Shown here: positions 24,601-33,419 of the stretch, piece by piece | Position numbering within the stretch: the first letter of the stretch is position 1 | How the letters are laid out: each line of letters starts with the position of its first letter | NCBI GenBank assembly: GCA_031841125.1 | Contig: CM063108.1 | Coordinates: forward strand, 28,385,399-28,449,398 | Reading direction: 5' to 3' | DNA from: Acanthococcus lagerstroemiae | Taxonomy: Eukaryota; Arthropoda; Insecta; Hemiptera; Eriococcidae | DNA: 64,000 nt | The notes under the pieces: generated by a model | What the model saw: only the letters and a program-made list of their open reading frames with translations | Told to the model about the DNA's origin: nothing | Database searches by the model: none | Made by a program: the position numbers and the translations under genes

Positions 24601-27600
24601 CAGACCTAGTCAGTCAGGTAGAAGGTACAATGTGGAATGCCGAGCCAGAGGTCAACTCTTGCTTCGTATTGACATGGGGGTTAGGCTACGAAGTCCTTAC
24701 TGTAATCAGTTTTCAATTTTCACACCTTGGATCCTTTTTAGTGATCTTGCGACTTTGTAGCATCTGTGTGAACTATATCGGTTAATGTTTTCGAAAGGTG
24801 AGAAAATTCATTACACTGGTGATCCGCTGAAGGACTTCACGACGCTGCACTTCCTGGAACGATTTTCATTTAAGAACCCGAAGAAGCAGAAGACTGACAG
24901 AGGCCCGGACAAAGAAGAGTTGTTCCGCGCTGTCGGCTCCGAAAGGAAACACTACAATCCTACCGGTATGAGAGGGCTGCCGGTGCAAAGTGATCTCTAC
25001 CTGAAACAGTCTGAATCCGCGGTTCCAGTCGATGAATTATTCTTGTACAAGTGAGTTACGATTTCAACACGAGCACTTTACGCCTGTTGGAGAATGGGTG
25101 AGCAATAATATTAACCGTGTGTCGATCGTAATACCAGTTTGTTCTGATTCCGCAGGTACCTGAAAGAGCGGCGACCGAAAGCCGAAGAACAGAAAAAGCG
25201 AAAGCCGGATGATAGCGATGATGATGACGACGATTCCGACGTCAGTGATGCTGAAAGTGTTGGCAGCGTCGAGTTTAACGAGTACCTCGATTCGTTGATG
25301 ACCGGTAAAAAGGCGGCCAAAGTGTTGGACTTCGCCGAAGATGTGGAGAATACGAAGAAGAGCAAAAAAGATAGAAAAGTAGACGAAGGTAACTTGCGGT
25401 TGATTGAAAGTTACATTTATTTCGTATCTCAAAACCAGATAAACTTTTGGACTTGAAATAGCGCTTGTATTTCCATACGTAAACTAAGAATCACGTCTCC
25501 GTTAGGAGTAGGTTGACTACCTGAAACATCCGAAAGAATTGTATGTGGAAGTATGTTACTTCGAGATTCAGGCAGAGTGATCGACAGCTAGAGAAGGAGT
25601 CAGTTAGCTGTTCCACTCGAATAACAGAGAGACAGGAAAGAAGAACGTGTTTTTTACTTCCATCTTCCTCCTCTTTTGGGTAGATACTCTAGAATTCTAG
25701 AACAGATTCACAGGTTGCCAGATAGGCAGTTATTCAGGTAGACAAACTAATAAACAGAAATGCAGATATAATTAGCCAGTCATTAATTAGACTGACCAGC
25801 AGTTTGACAGGAAGACCGACGGACAAATAGGTTAGTTTGAACAGTCTCGATAAGTCTGAATAAATGCTAGTAAGTTTCTATTGAAGTCTGAACAGACAGA
25901 TAGCTGAACAAACTGAAGGAAAAAAGTCAAGCAGTCATTGAAATCCTGGAGGCGTTTCCTACTTTTTCATATTTTCTCAATTCTGACAGATACTATGCGA
26001 ATTACGTGGTAGCTCGATGATGATAATATCCACTACAGTATGATGTTTCTATTGACAAATGAGGTGTTGACGTTGAACATGATACATGCGTGATTTCAAA
26101 GTTTCATGTTATTGCAGATGAGAATGAAGATAGTGATGACGATGCCGATGATGATTTGGAAATAGACGAGGACGACGACGAAACTGGCGAGGCTCTCGAC
26201 GAAGAAAATGAAGAAAACAACAGCGAGGATGAAGAAGATCGTGAAGACAATGACGAGGAAACGTCGATTCAGGACTTCGACGATGAGAATGATGACGACG
26301 ATGACGAAGAATTGAACGTACCCGAGTCGGACGAAGACGAAGAAGAGGCCAATATGCCACTGCAAGTCGCACTTCGGAAACGAGTAATTCGATTTAATTT
26401 ATCTTCAATTATCTGCTCGGGTTCAAATTGAAGACCCCCATATCTTCAGTTCCCATGACGATTCCAGGAACAAAATTCTGGAAAATGAATTCTGACTTTA
26501 ATTTCTTTGAAAATAATAATTCTCCGCTGACGATCGGTTCGTCGTCCATCTTCCCTCCCTTCATCCCTTTCCCTGGAAAACAGAACATTTGCTCAAGCAG
26601 TGGGGAAAATTGAAAAATTAAAACTTCGCCGGTAGCCCTTATAAGATGAATTAATACGCTCTATGTGCTTGGTTGTGGGTGGCATCTAGAAACGGTTGCT
26701 GAAAAAGACTTTCAGAGATGAACTATCATTCTTGGTCTCAAGATCGTAGCAGAATTAAAGGAAAGTTTGTAGTGTCCATAAGAACAAGATTATTAGCGTC
26801 CGATGATGTGGGGGGAGAGGATGAGTGAGTGTTCAGGATTCTGCCCCAAATGTAAGACTTGTAGGATTCGCAGATTTCCAGACACCGATTTCTCTTCTCC
26901 AAATATGCCGCTGACAGACCTCCGAGAATGTTACGATCAAGCCTCGCATAACTCTGACAACATCTTGACAAAGTGGTGAGTTTTAAGGAGTCTTAACGCT
27001 GTAATGAGGAGCTTCAACAAGTATAAAGATTCTTAACGAGTCGTATCGGTGCACAAGGCAGTCTTTAGAAGTTTTGAATGACTTTAATATGGTATGGAGG
27101 AGTCCTGATAGTCTGAACGTACTCTAAAGAGGTCTCGACGTGTATGAATGCAGTCTGAGGGCATCTTGATGAGTCTTAATACAACCTTCTTCTTCAATAC
27201 CGGACGTTGGCGGTCACGGTTTCTGACGCACAACTGTCCTGGGCAGGTTAGTCGGGGTAGTTTTCCGTTGCTTTTCCCACGGTTTTGTTGCGTTAGAATT
27301 CTCCTTCACTGTGCCGAAGAGTATGCAACCTCAGTTCGCTGACTAGCCTCGTATTTCACGACGTTGAGTAAACTGTCCACGACGTTCCCACGCACAGTAC
27401 TAATCTTCCTGATCCGGTGGTAACATACCCTGCGATTGTAGTGCCTTGTTCTTCTTGTGAACTGGCCGGAGTTACAGGATGCGCTATGTTTCTACCTCGA
27501 TTGGTACTGTAGTCGCTGTGTTCGCTGGGGTCCCTAGTTTTACGGCGTTGGTGGGACTCGAACCCGAGATGTAAGGATTGCGAAGCGAGCACGTTATCAT

Positions 27601-30600
27601 TTGGCCATACAGTGATAATCTAAAGCAATATTCTAATGAGTCTTAACGTAGTTGTAAGGAGTCCTAATGAGTCTTAATACAGTCTGCAGGAATCTTAATT
27701 AGTCTTAACACAGTTTCAGCAAGTCCTGCCTCAGTCCTTCGAAGGTTTAGCTATTCTCAAGACCGTTTGGAATCTTGACGTAGTTTCAACTATTATTGTT
27801 CTAGTCAGGAGACTCACCAGTCTTAATGATTTACAAATCAGCCTCAAGGAGTTAACATTAATAAGGAGTCTATATCAGGTCCTAAAGTTGTTTGATCGAC
27901 TTCAAAAGACCCGCAACACATCCTAAAACTGTTTTCAAAAGTGTTAGTGAGCTTTAACAGTCTTCATTAGTTTTAATCGGGAGAACCCAGAACTGGAGTC
28001 GGAGCTCAGAGCTCCGCAGCCCGAACAAATGATTTTCTGAAATTGAAATTTGCTGAAGGAATTAGGAGCTGGAGCTCTGAAGCATTATTTATTAGGGCTG
28101 GAACTGGAACTTTGAAATTTTCTTGAGCTGAAGCTCGAGTGGCTCTGACCACCAGCTCCGACCTTGGCTTTGGCCCTTCGACCTCCACCTTTCGCATTCC
28201 TATGGTTCCAGTAAAATCCAGTCTTGCCCTCCTGTCGATAATGTTTGATTTTTTCGCAAATTTAAGTTGTAAAAATTAGTTTTTAGATGGCTGAAGAAAA
28301 ATTTGAACCTCCGGTCCCTCTCTTTTGCTACGGCTTTGGCCTGTCTTCCAAGTAACGTAATAATCATTCATTAAATTTGTTTCAGATTAGTCGAGACTTC
28401 GGCAATATGGCAGTTCCTGTTGAGAAATTTTCTGAAATGCTGGAGGATGCTGGACGCTCGAAGTCTGGTGGATCACACGATGTGTTTAATAGAGACAATT
28501 CAAGTACGCGTCCGAATTTGTTATTTCTTTCTTTTTCTTTGAATAATTTAAATGATGCACGTATATTCGGTGAGAGAACTTTCGGATTCGATGTACACTG
28601 TTAGTCGTGGTGTCAACTTTGGGGATCAACTCGTAAAGCTGTTTTCGGGTGGGAAACGCCTAATGATTGTGATGAACCTGTGATCCGGCTCACTATGGAA
28701 CGCATTTTGCAGGGCGACCAAATTGTCACTTTTTCCACCTGAGGTCACTTTTGGTATCTTTTGTGCAAAAATGGTCACCGTAGTCACCAGTAGCCTAACT
28801 ACTCATTCCTTCGGGGGAGGGGGGGTGAAATCATAGAATAAAAAGTAGGTATATTTTCACCATGTTCAATTTTCATTAAATGAACAAAAAAAACAGTTAT
28901 AAAAAGATTTACTTTTAAAGAGTTCTGGGGGAGGGGGAGTTTCTGCCCCCCCCCCCGTATTTACGCCACTGATAGTCACCTGTTTTAAATATTTCAAAGT
29001 AATTTTCCCGTGCTTGATAAATTTAGGAAAACTATGAATGAAATAAGAATTTTTTGACCTTGTACGCAAGTTACTACCAGTTCCCTGATGAATTGGGTGG
29101 ATCGACATACATACACTGAAAAAATTTCGAATTTTAGAGCGCGACTTAATTAGAAAGTTGCTTTTGGTAAAACAAAAATGTCTTTAATTTTTTCTTTATT
29201 TGTAAATTTTCCCCTAGGGATTTGTCCTTGAAGTTATGTACTATAGTGCTGAACATTGAATGTTACGCAACGCCTTAAAAATTCAGGTTACGCAAAATTT
29301 TGACGTAACCTTTTTAATAGTATTCATCGAGAATTTTGAATTAGTTCATATACAGATTTTGCCTATCTGTGAAATTGAAGGCACTATAGCATTTACAATA
29401 CTTTGTTGCTTTATATAGCGCCTTCTGTATAGCAGATAGGCAAAATTCACATATAACCTTAACAGAAGTAATGCTTGAGATCTACAAAATGAGTTATGTA
29501 CAGATTTTGCCTATCTGCAATATTGAAGGCACTATAGAACAACAAACTATTGTAAGTACGTTAGCGCCTTCAGCTTCACAGATAGACAAAATTTGAATAT
29601 GATCTTTTTTGTTACCCTTAATTAGTAGAACTAAAAAGGTTATTTACATATTTGGTCCATCTCGCATATTGAAAGCGGTAGACCATTGAATAAAAGTACT
29701 GGTAAGAATTAAAACTTCGAAAGAAATGTGGGGTGAAGAAATATAACATGGATATCAGTAAAATTATACAAGTTTTATTTTAAGTTAAAATAATAATTAT
29801 AATAAGGCTAAATTACCCGGGGAAAAATTTTTTTTACTTGAATTTCGAACGATTTTTCCTATTAAACCAGCCAATTTGAACATGTTATACTTTAAATTTA
29901 GGGGGGGGGAAGGAAGGAAAAACATAGAAATTATGTGAAAAATTTTTTTTGACTAGAGTTCTGGAAGATTTTTCCTATCTTTTAAAGTAGCATGTTGTGT
30001 AAAACCGTTACGTCTTTTTTCGCCACAAACTGTTACTGATGCCTTACTGACCAATCGAATCTGCCTTTCCACTGATTGGGTATGTCATGGAAGGGGAAAC
30101 GGGGAAAACGCACAGACAGGTTGGCCCTTTTCTTGTGACATGTCACGACTGATAAAAATTTAAGACAGTTTATGATTGGTTGATACTGTAGCTGTAACAG
30201 TGCTACTAAGTACTGATTGAGTTGGGTCTAATTTTGTTCCACTTAGTCCAAAAATGAACCTCTATCAATATTTTGTCAGAAGAATAATTTTAACTCATAC
30301 TAGTGATGGGCGGTGGAAATACTCCCGGGAAAAAAAAAAAAAAAAAAAACTGGGAAGGATAGAAATTTTGGGTAGGAAGTTATTTTCAGGGAAGATATTC
30401 AGGAATTTATTATAGACCAGCCTGCAGGCACCAGTCGCAGTCAGTACTTAGTAGCACTGTAACAGCTAGTATCGTTAGGGCTCTATAGTTTCACCTGGGT
30501 ATACTAAACCACCATTTTGGTTCATACTGCGCCCGTCGATGCCGAATTGACTACGCGGTACGCTCCGCATAGTCGGATTCGGCATCCACGGGCGCAGTAT

Positions 30601-33362
30601 GAACCAAAATGGCGGCTTAGTATACCCAGGTGAAACTATAGAGCCCTAGTATCGTATCGACCACTATCAACCAATCATTGGGGTATAAACCTGCACTAGA
30701 GTGCGCTGCAAAATCACCTGTGCGGGTGTTCACCGGGGAAAATGAATGAGTGATCATGTGTACTTTTGAATAGAAAAATCTCCATGATCACCCATTCAGA
30801 CCACTCCAACATTTGCAACTCTAATTTATATCCCAATACACGGTCTTAGATTTTATCAATTATAACATGTCACAAGAAAAGGGCCCTTAATGACATTGAA
30901 ATAAGGGCCCTTTTCTTAGAACATTTCGATGCACCAAGGGCTTTTTCCTTGTGATAGGTCACAATCACCATATTCATATCATGGTGCGTCTGAAAATCTG
31001 ATATGAGATGTGATCTTATGATTCAGCTTGTGATGAGTTGATTATTTTGATTTTTCAGATTTGGCTATTTCAAATTATCACTTCTTGGTTTAGTTACCTT
31101 CGTTTTTTAATTACTTTTGTTTGAATCTCTTTTAATCATTTTGCGATCGAAAATAGGGGTCGAAGGCTAGACGATATCTAGTCGTTATAGGTCTTCGAGG
31201 GAGCCTTTTTCCCATACACGTACAGGAAGCAATGAAAAATGGACGCTGTTAAGCGAAAAGCTCCCAAGTGACAAAATCTGTTTTTTGAGAAAACTCAACT
31301 TGAAAGCCAATGAATGATATGCCGGTTTAGAGACATAGCGTTTACTGATAAGCTTTTTTCAACGTTGGTACACATTTTTGTATCGGGGATCTACTTTTTA
31401 TGCTCTTTTCAACGATACTAATAGCTCATTTTGTCAACACATGTCCCTTGGAAGCTTTTTGTTTAACAACGTCCAAATAAAGTATTTATGAAAATTTTCG
31501 AAGTCCCCAATTTTCCTATCCAAAAATTCCAGGGAGGGAATTTATTTGGGAATAAAAATAAATTCCCAATTTTTTGCCATCCCTAACCCATACGCACCAC
31601 CGCTTTTCTTTCGAAGTTTTGATTATTACCAGTACTTTTATCAAAGGTCTACCGCCTTTAATATGTGAGATGGACCAAATTTACACATAACCTTTTTAAT
31701 AGTATTCATTGCGAACCCTAAATTAGTTCATACAAATTTTACCTGTCTGTGAAAATGAAGGCGCTATAAAACAACCAAGTATTGTAAGTGCTTTACTGCC
31801 TTCAATATTGCAGATGGGCAAAATTAGTACATAACTCATTTAGTAGATCTCCATCATTACTACTGTTAAGGGTATATGTGAATCTTGCCTATCTGCCCTA
31901 CTGAAGGCGTTATGAAGCAACAAAGTATTGTAAGTGCTTTAGCGCCTTCAATTTTACAGATAGGCAAAATTTGTATATGAACTAATTTAAAGTTAGCGAT
32001 GAATACTATTAAAAAGGTCATGTAGAAATTTTGCATAACCTGCATTTTTAAGGCGCTGCGTAGCATTCAATTTTCAGCCCCATAATACGTAACATAAAGG
32101 ACAAATCTCTTACGAAAAATTTACAAATTTAAAAAAATGAACACTTTTTTCACCAAAGGCAACTTCTTACCTGGGTCGCGTTAGAAATTTCGAAAAAAAT
32201 TTTTGACGATTCTCCCTTCTGATGAAGTAATAACCGCGTGTTCCTTTTTGCTTATATGTACAACTGATTCAGCCCTTCTCTATTAGGTGGTTTAGTGGTG
32301 ACAGAGAGGAATGTCGAAATTTGATGGTCACTCTTTTTGGCAACTTTCTTATTATTTTGAGGTCACCTTTTTAGGGTCAGCGAGACCCTATTGCAGTCAC
32401 TTTTTTTTATTTATTCTTCATGTTGTTCAGTACTCAGACGTTATCAAATAGTCATATGGATGACGTTCCATGGAAATAATTTTTTTCCTTTCAGCTATGG
32501 GCTTGCAGTCTGCAGCCGTGTTGTTAATAGAAATTTCCATGAAAATTTTGTTTATTAGGATATGATCAGGTCGAATTATTTTTTCATCATACATTTCACT
32601 GTCATCTTCACGTGATTCCAAAGTGGTGTATACTCGTAGATAATTTTCCTACATACCATTTGCTTCTACATCTTGTACTTCTTCAGTTTGAGCAATTACA
32701 TGTTCGATGTACTCCTCAATTTTGACGACATACTCTTCGAAACACATTCGTCAGCCAAATTCACCATCGACGTATTCGCTGTTGTACTGGAATTTACATC
32801 TACTAGCGAAATCTTCTATTTACCATTTTATTTTGCATGTACAAGTGGAGATAAGACTATATTGCTCTCATTATAGTTAGATGTGGTGGATGGCAGATTC
32901 TTATGTTTTCCTATATTTTATTCCAAAATTCTTGATGCAGCTGTTATAATAGTGTTGCATTTTGAAGAGCAAGAAATTTCTTTTAACATCATATCAAATC
33001 CTCATTTCACACAAACATGGATATAACTCGTCTGTGCACTAACCCATCGAATTGTATAGAGTATACCTCTATTTTCCAGCCGAGAGCCGACCATCTTCGT
33101 GCAGCCGTGCTGCTTGTTTTTTCCTGAAGGTACTGGTCGCCCTGATTTTGAAGTAACTCCTCGCACGCTTTTATCTTTAACGGTTTTTGATTTAGGTCAC
33201 AAGCAAATGAAGTGGGAAGCGTCGCGAGTGAAGCAGCGATGGCGATTGAAGAGTTCGTCCTCGGGCCATGGCCAAATAGGTAATCCGAAACGGAAGAACA
33301 ACAATCCAAAATGGAAGAATAACAATCCCAAATGGAAGGATAAAAAACGAAGGAAACAGTGA
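18506..33362 (+). CDS. CEBPZ: CCAAT/enhancer-binding protein zeta homologue (CBF/Mak21 family), 15 coding exons
   Basis: Nucleolar ribosome-biogenesis factor, homologue of yeast Noc1/Mak21, known to act on early 60S pre-ribosomes. Exons: 18506-18673, 18872-18980, 19053-19241, 19324-19607, 19781-19926, 20011-20146, 20220-20419, 22000-22147, 23301-23513, 23607-23877, 24798-25050, 25156-25388, 26118-26383, 28386-28503, 33196-33362. All introns are GT-AG, and phases join into 2901 nt (966 aa; the human protein is about 1050). Family blocks in order: basic N-terminus; KSGTSADKVAALALMVQESP; DTLTELFISDLLRP; VNRAYPYAT; FYNALYRKLLDKELI; the CBF domain core (about 400-690) with KHFHPTVSLFAKKIL and YTGDPLKDFTTLHFLERF; an Asp/Glu-rich region (about 720-870); a Lys-rich C-terminus. 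The start has A at -3 and is the first in-frame ATG. Introns 7, 13 and 14 are large and full of repeats. The reading frame looks intact and functional. Confidence 0.95.
18872..18980 (+). CDS. CEBPZ: CEBPZ exon 2
   Basis: Begins after TTTCTAG and encodes FPYIKLPKIDCDDSE and EALRREAEVIHEDE. It ends in phase 1 at CAT|GTAAGT. Confidence 0.9.
19053..19241 (+). CDS. CEBPZ: CEBPZ exon 3
   Basis: Encodes the conserved WMMTMAKSGTSADKVAALAL block and SPVHNLSALSSLVNLAKV, the first strong family signature. It ends in phase 1 before GTACCT. Confidence 0.95.
19324..19607 (+). CDS. CEBPZ: CEBPZ exon 4
   Basis: Encodes DTLTELFISDLLRPGKKLRK, CYWLFEDKLKTLFEQFI and REKAIGSMLKLLTSNRELED. It ends in phase 0 at GAT|GTGAGT. 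Confidence 0.95.
19781..19926 (+). CDS. CEBPZ: CEBPZ exon 5
   Basis: Encodes VLIRNLINKLGDPVHKVASR and GIEKVAQKYSKIK, a HEAT-like helical segment. It ends in phase 2 before GTGGGT. Confidence 0.95.
20011..20146 (+). CDS. CEBPZ: CEBPZ exon 6
   Basis: Encodes RPNIATRAQYYGICLLSQYR and VLYFSFFKACVKT. It ends in phase 0 at ACG|GTAAGC. Confidence 0.95.
20220..20419 (+). CDS. CEBPZ: CEBPZ exon 7
   Basis: Encodes GDIDSRLMGALLVGVNRAYP and MYKVVHLAPFKISLQALSLL, leading into the CBF domain. It ends in phase 2 (AG|GTAAGG) before the 1.6 kb intron 7. Confidence 0.95.
20690..21830. repeat. Degenerate 10-11 bp repeat in CEBPZ intron 7
   Basis: For about 1.1 kb the intron is built of loosely periodic words of 10-12 bp around GAGTYTTAA (examples: AATGAGTCCGAG, CAGAGTTCTAA, TTGAGTTTCAA, TCGAGTTCTAA). 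Similar words recur in introns 10, 12 and 13 of the same gene. No coding potential was seen. Confidence 0.7.
22000..22147 (+). CDS. CEBPZ: CEBPZ exon 8
   Basis: Encodes RFYNALYRKLLDKELIQTS, HQAIWLNLMLKAIRKDQ and KSFVKRLLQ, a core part of the CBF domain. It ends in phase 0 at CAA|GTACGT. Confidence 0.95.
22237..22530. mobile_element. hAT-type MITE in CEBPZ intron 8, 8 bp target duplication
   Basis: The element occupies 22245-22522. Its right end, TAGATCCGCCACTG, is partly matched in inversion by the left end, AAGTAGCGAATCCA. Flanks are the exact octamer ACTTTGAA (22237-22244 and 22523-22530). Subterminal G-runs and C-runs are typical of this CAGTGGCG group, which recurs in the window. Confidence 0.8.
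22671..22923. repeat. Inverted repeat with 72 bp arms in CEBPZ intron 8
   Basis: 22671-22742 and 22852-22923 are reverse complements with about 7 mismatches (shared blocks AATCCCCGAGAAACCAC and GAGTTGGGGAAATGCCGGTA). The spacer is about 109 bp. This looks like a foldback MITE; no clear target duplication was found. Confidence 0.85.
23301..23513 (+). CDS. CEBPZ: CEBPZ exon 9
   Basis: Encodes VCLNFPVPLLCGTLVMLSQI and VKYLPDVADNF, then an acidic linker (EDDDDDEK). It ends in phase 0 at GAG|GTATGC. Confidence 0.95.
23607..23877 (+). CDS. CEBPZ: CEBPZ exon 10
   Basis: Encodes YDSLHRNPAFAGGEKAVFVE and LAKHFHPTVSLFAKKILAG, the most conserved CBF block. It ends in phase 1 at G|GTTTGT, a weaker donor. 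Confidence 0.95.
24798..25050 (+). CDS. CEBPZ: CEBPZ exon 11
   Basis: Encodes GEKIHYTGDPLKDFTTLHFL and ERFSFKNPKKQK, ending VPVDELFLYK, all family landmarks. The acceptor (TTTTCGAAAG) has a short pyrimidine tract, but frame and homology require it. It ends in phase 2. Confidence 0.9.
25156..25388 (+). CDS. CEBPZ: CEBPZ exon 12
   Basis: Encodes YLKERRPKAEEQKKRK, an Asp/Ser-rich tract, and VEFNEYLDSLMTGKKAAK. This is the start of the disordered acidic region. It ends in phase 1. Confidence 0.9.
26118..26383 (+). CDS. CEBPZ: CEBPZ exon 13, acidic region
   Basis: 89 codons, mostly Asp and Glu. The reverse strand of this GAT/GAA-rich stretch shows long spurious frames that are not genes. It ends VALRKR, in phase 0, at CGA|GTAATT. 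Confidence 0.9.
26985..27180. repeat. Degenerate GAGTCTTAAC repeat in CEBPZ intron 13, first block
   Basis: Words such as GGAGTCTTAACG, CGAGTCGTATC and GGAGTCCTGATA repeat every 10-12 bp. This is the same family as the block in intron 7. Confidence 0.6.
27190..27613 (-). mobile_element. tRNA-derived SINE in CEBPZ intron 13
   Basis: The - strand 5' head has a tRNA-like region with an A box near 27588-27606 (TGGCCAAATGATAACGTGC) and an exact B box GGTTCGAGTCC at 27554-27564. A body of about 350 bp follows, ending in a GAAGAAGAAGG tail. The head differs from the SINEs at 15.7-16.1 kb, so it is another family. The outer limits are approximate. Confidence 0.65.
27620..27985. repeat. Degenerate GAGTCTTAAT repeat in CEBPZ intron 13, second block
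   Basis: This is the clearest phase of the 10-11 bp repeat: TAATGAGTCTTAACG, GGAGTCCTAATGAGTCTTAA and TTAGTCTTAACACAG. It resumes immediately after the SINE, so the SINE inserted into an existing repeat block. Confidence 0.7.
28386..28503 (+). CDS. CEBPZ: CEBPZ exon 14
   Basis: Begins after TTTCAG and encodes FGNMAVPVEKFSEMLEDAG, then HDVFNRDNS, matching the family's C-terminal 'A-E-E-F....D' segment. It ends in phase 1 at CAA|GTACGC before the 4.7 kb intron 14. Confidence 0.9.
28780..28979. mobile_element. hAT-type MITE in CEBPZ intron 14
   Basis: The element occupies 28788-28971. It ends GTATTTACGCCACTG and starts CAGTAGCCTAAC. The flanks GTAGTCAC and ATAGTCAC (7 of 8 identical) are a slightly decayed 8 bp target duplication. 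G-runs and C-runs inside match the other CAGTGGCG-type MITEs. Confidence 0.7.
29351..29602. repeat. Two ~105 bp hairpin units, left arm
   Basis: 29351-29456 and 29497-29602 each fold on themselves: TTTTGCCTATCTG and GAAGGC near the start are matched in inversion by GCGCCTTC and CAGATAGGCAAAA near the end. Related units lie at 31731-31834 and 31873-31980. Confidence 0.75.
30468..30655. mobile_element. hAT-type MITE with 68 bp inverted termini and exact 8 bp duplication
   Basis: The element occupies 30476-30647 and is almost a perfect palindrome: TAGGGCTCTATAGTTTCACC at the left, GGTGAAACTATAGAGCCCT at the right, and a short GC-rich centre. The flanks are the same octamer, AGTATCGT (30468-30475 and 30648-30655). 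It inserted into the inner right arm of the large intronic inverted repeat. Confidence 0.9.
30874..30917. repeat. Small perfect hairpin
   Basis: A 16 bp stem, AAGAAAAGGGCCCTTA at 30874-30889 and its exact reverse complement at 30902-30917, encloses a 12 bp loop. Confidence 0.85.
31731..31980. repeat. Two ~105 bp hairpin units, right arm
   Basis: 31731-31834 and 31873-31980 are the inverted partners of the units at 29351-29602. Each folds internally through GAAGGCG..TA and GCCTTCAAT..GCAGAT type segments. Confidence 0.75.
33196..33362 (+). CDS. CEBPZ: CEBPZ exon 15 (terminal)
   Basis: After the acceptor TTTTTGATTTAG the frame gives HKQMKWEASRVKQRW, matching the family's conserved 'K-x-x-x-W-E' motif. 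It continues into a Lys/Asn-rich tail with a small tandem repeat (NNNPKWK twice, preceded by NPKRK) and KDKKRRKQ, with a TGA stop at 33360-33362. Confidence 0.9.
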
Positions 33363-33413
33363 CGAGTATCGGAAGGTCGCTACTTCTAGTAGCTTGTAAA
33401 AAGAGAGATCGGT

Positions 33414-33419
33414 AATAAA
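33414..33419 (+). terminator. Polyadenylation signal of CEBPZ
   Basis: An AATAAA lies 52 bp past the CEBPZ stop codon and is followed by a T-rich stretch, as expected for a short 3' UTR. Confidence 0.7.

Larger units (their letters stand above)
29120..32205. repeat. Large composite inverted repeat in CEBPZ intron 14
   Basis: 29120-29735 and 31600-32205 are imperfect reverse complements (about 610 bp arms). Landmarks are ACTTCGAAAGAAATG / CTTTCGAAGTTTTGA and TTTTTAATAGTATTCAT on both sides. Inside, 30118-30240 pairs with 30405-30895, where the right side is expanded by later insertions (landmarks CTTTTCTTGTGACATGT and ACAGTGCTACTAAGTACTGA). Each long arm contains two smaller palindromes. No coding frame was seen. 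Confidence 0.8.

Noticed and set aside
26096..26372. Long - strand open frames opposite CEBPZ exon 13
   Set aside because: They are the mirror of a GAT/GAA-rich acidic exon; the + strand exon is supported by splice sites, phase and family context.
30302..31580. A 1.3 kb hAT element with TAGTGATGGG-type end and near-matching 8 bp flanks (ACTCATAC / ACCCATAC)
   Set aside because: Its borders cut across the inner inverted repeat pairing 30118-30240 with 30405-30895, so the flank similarity is probably chance.
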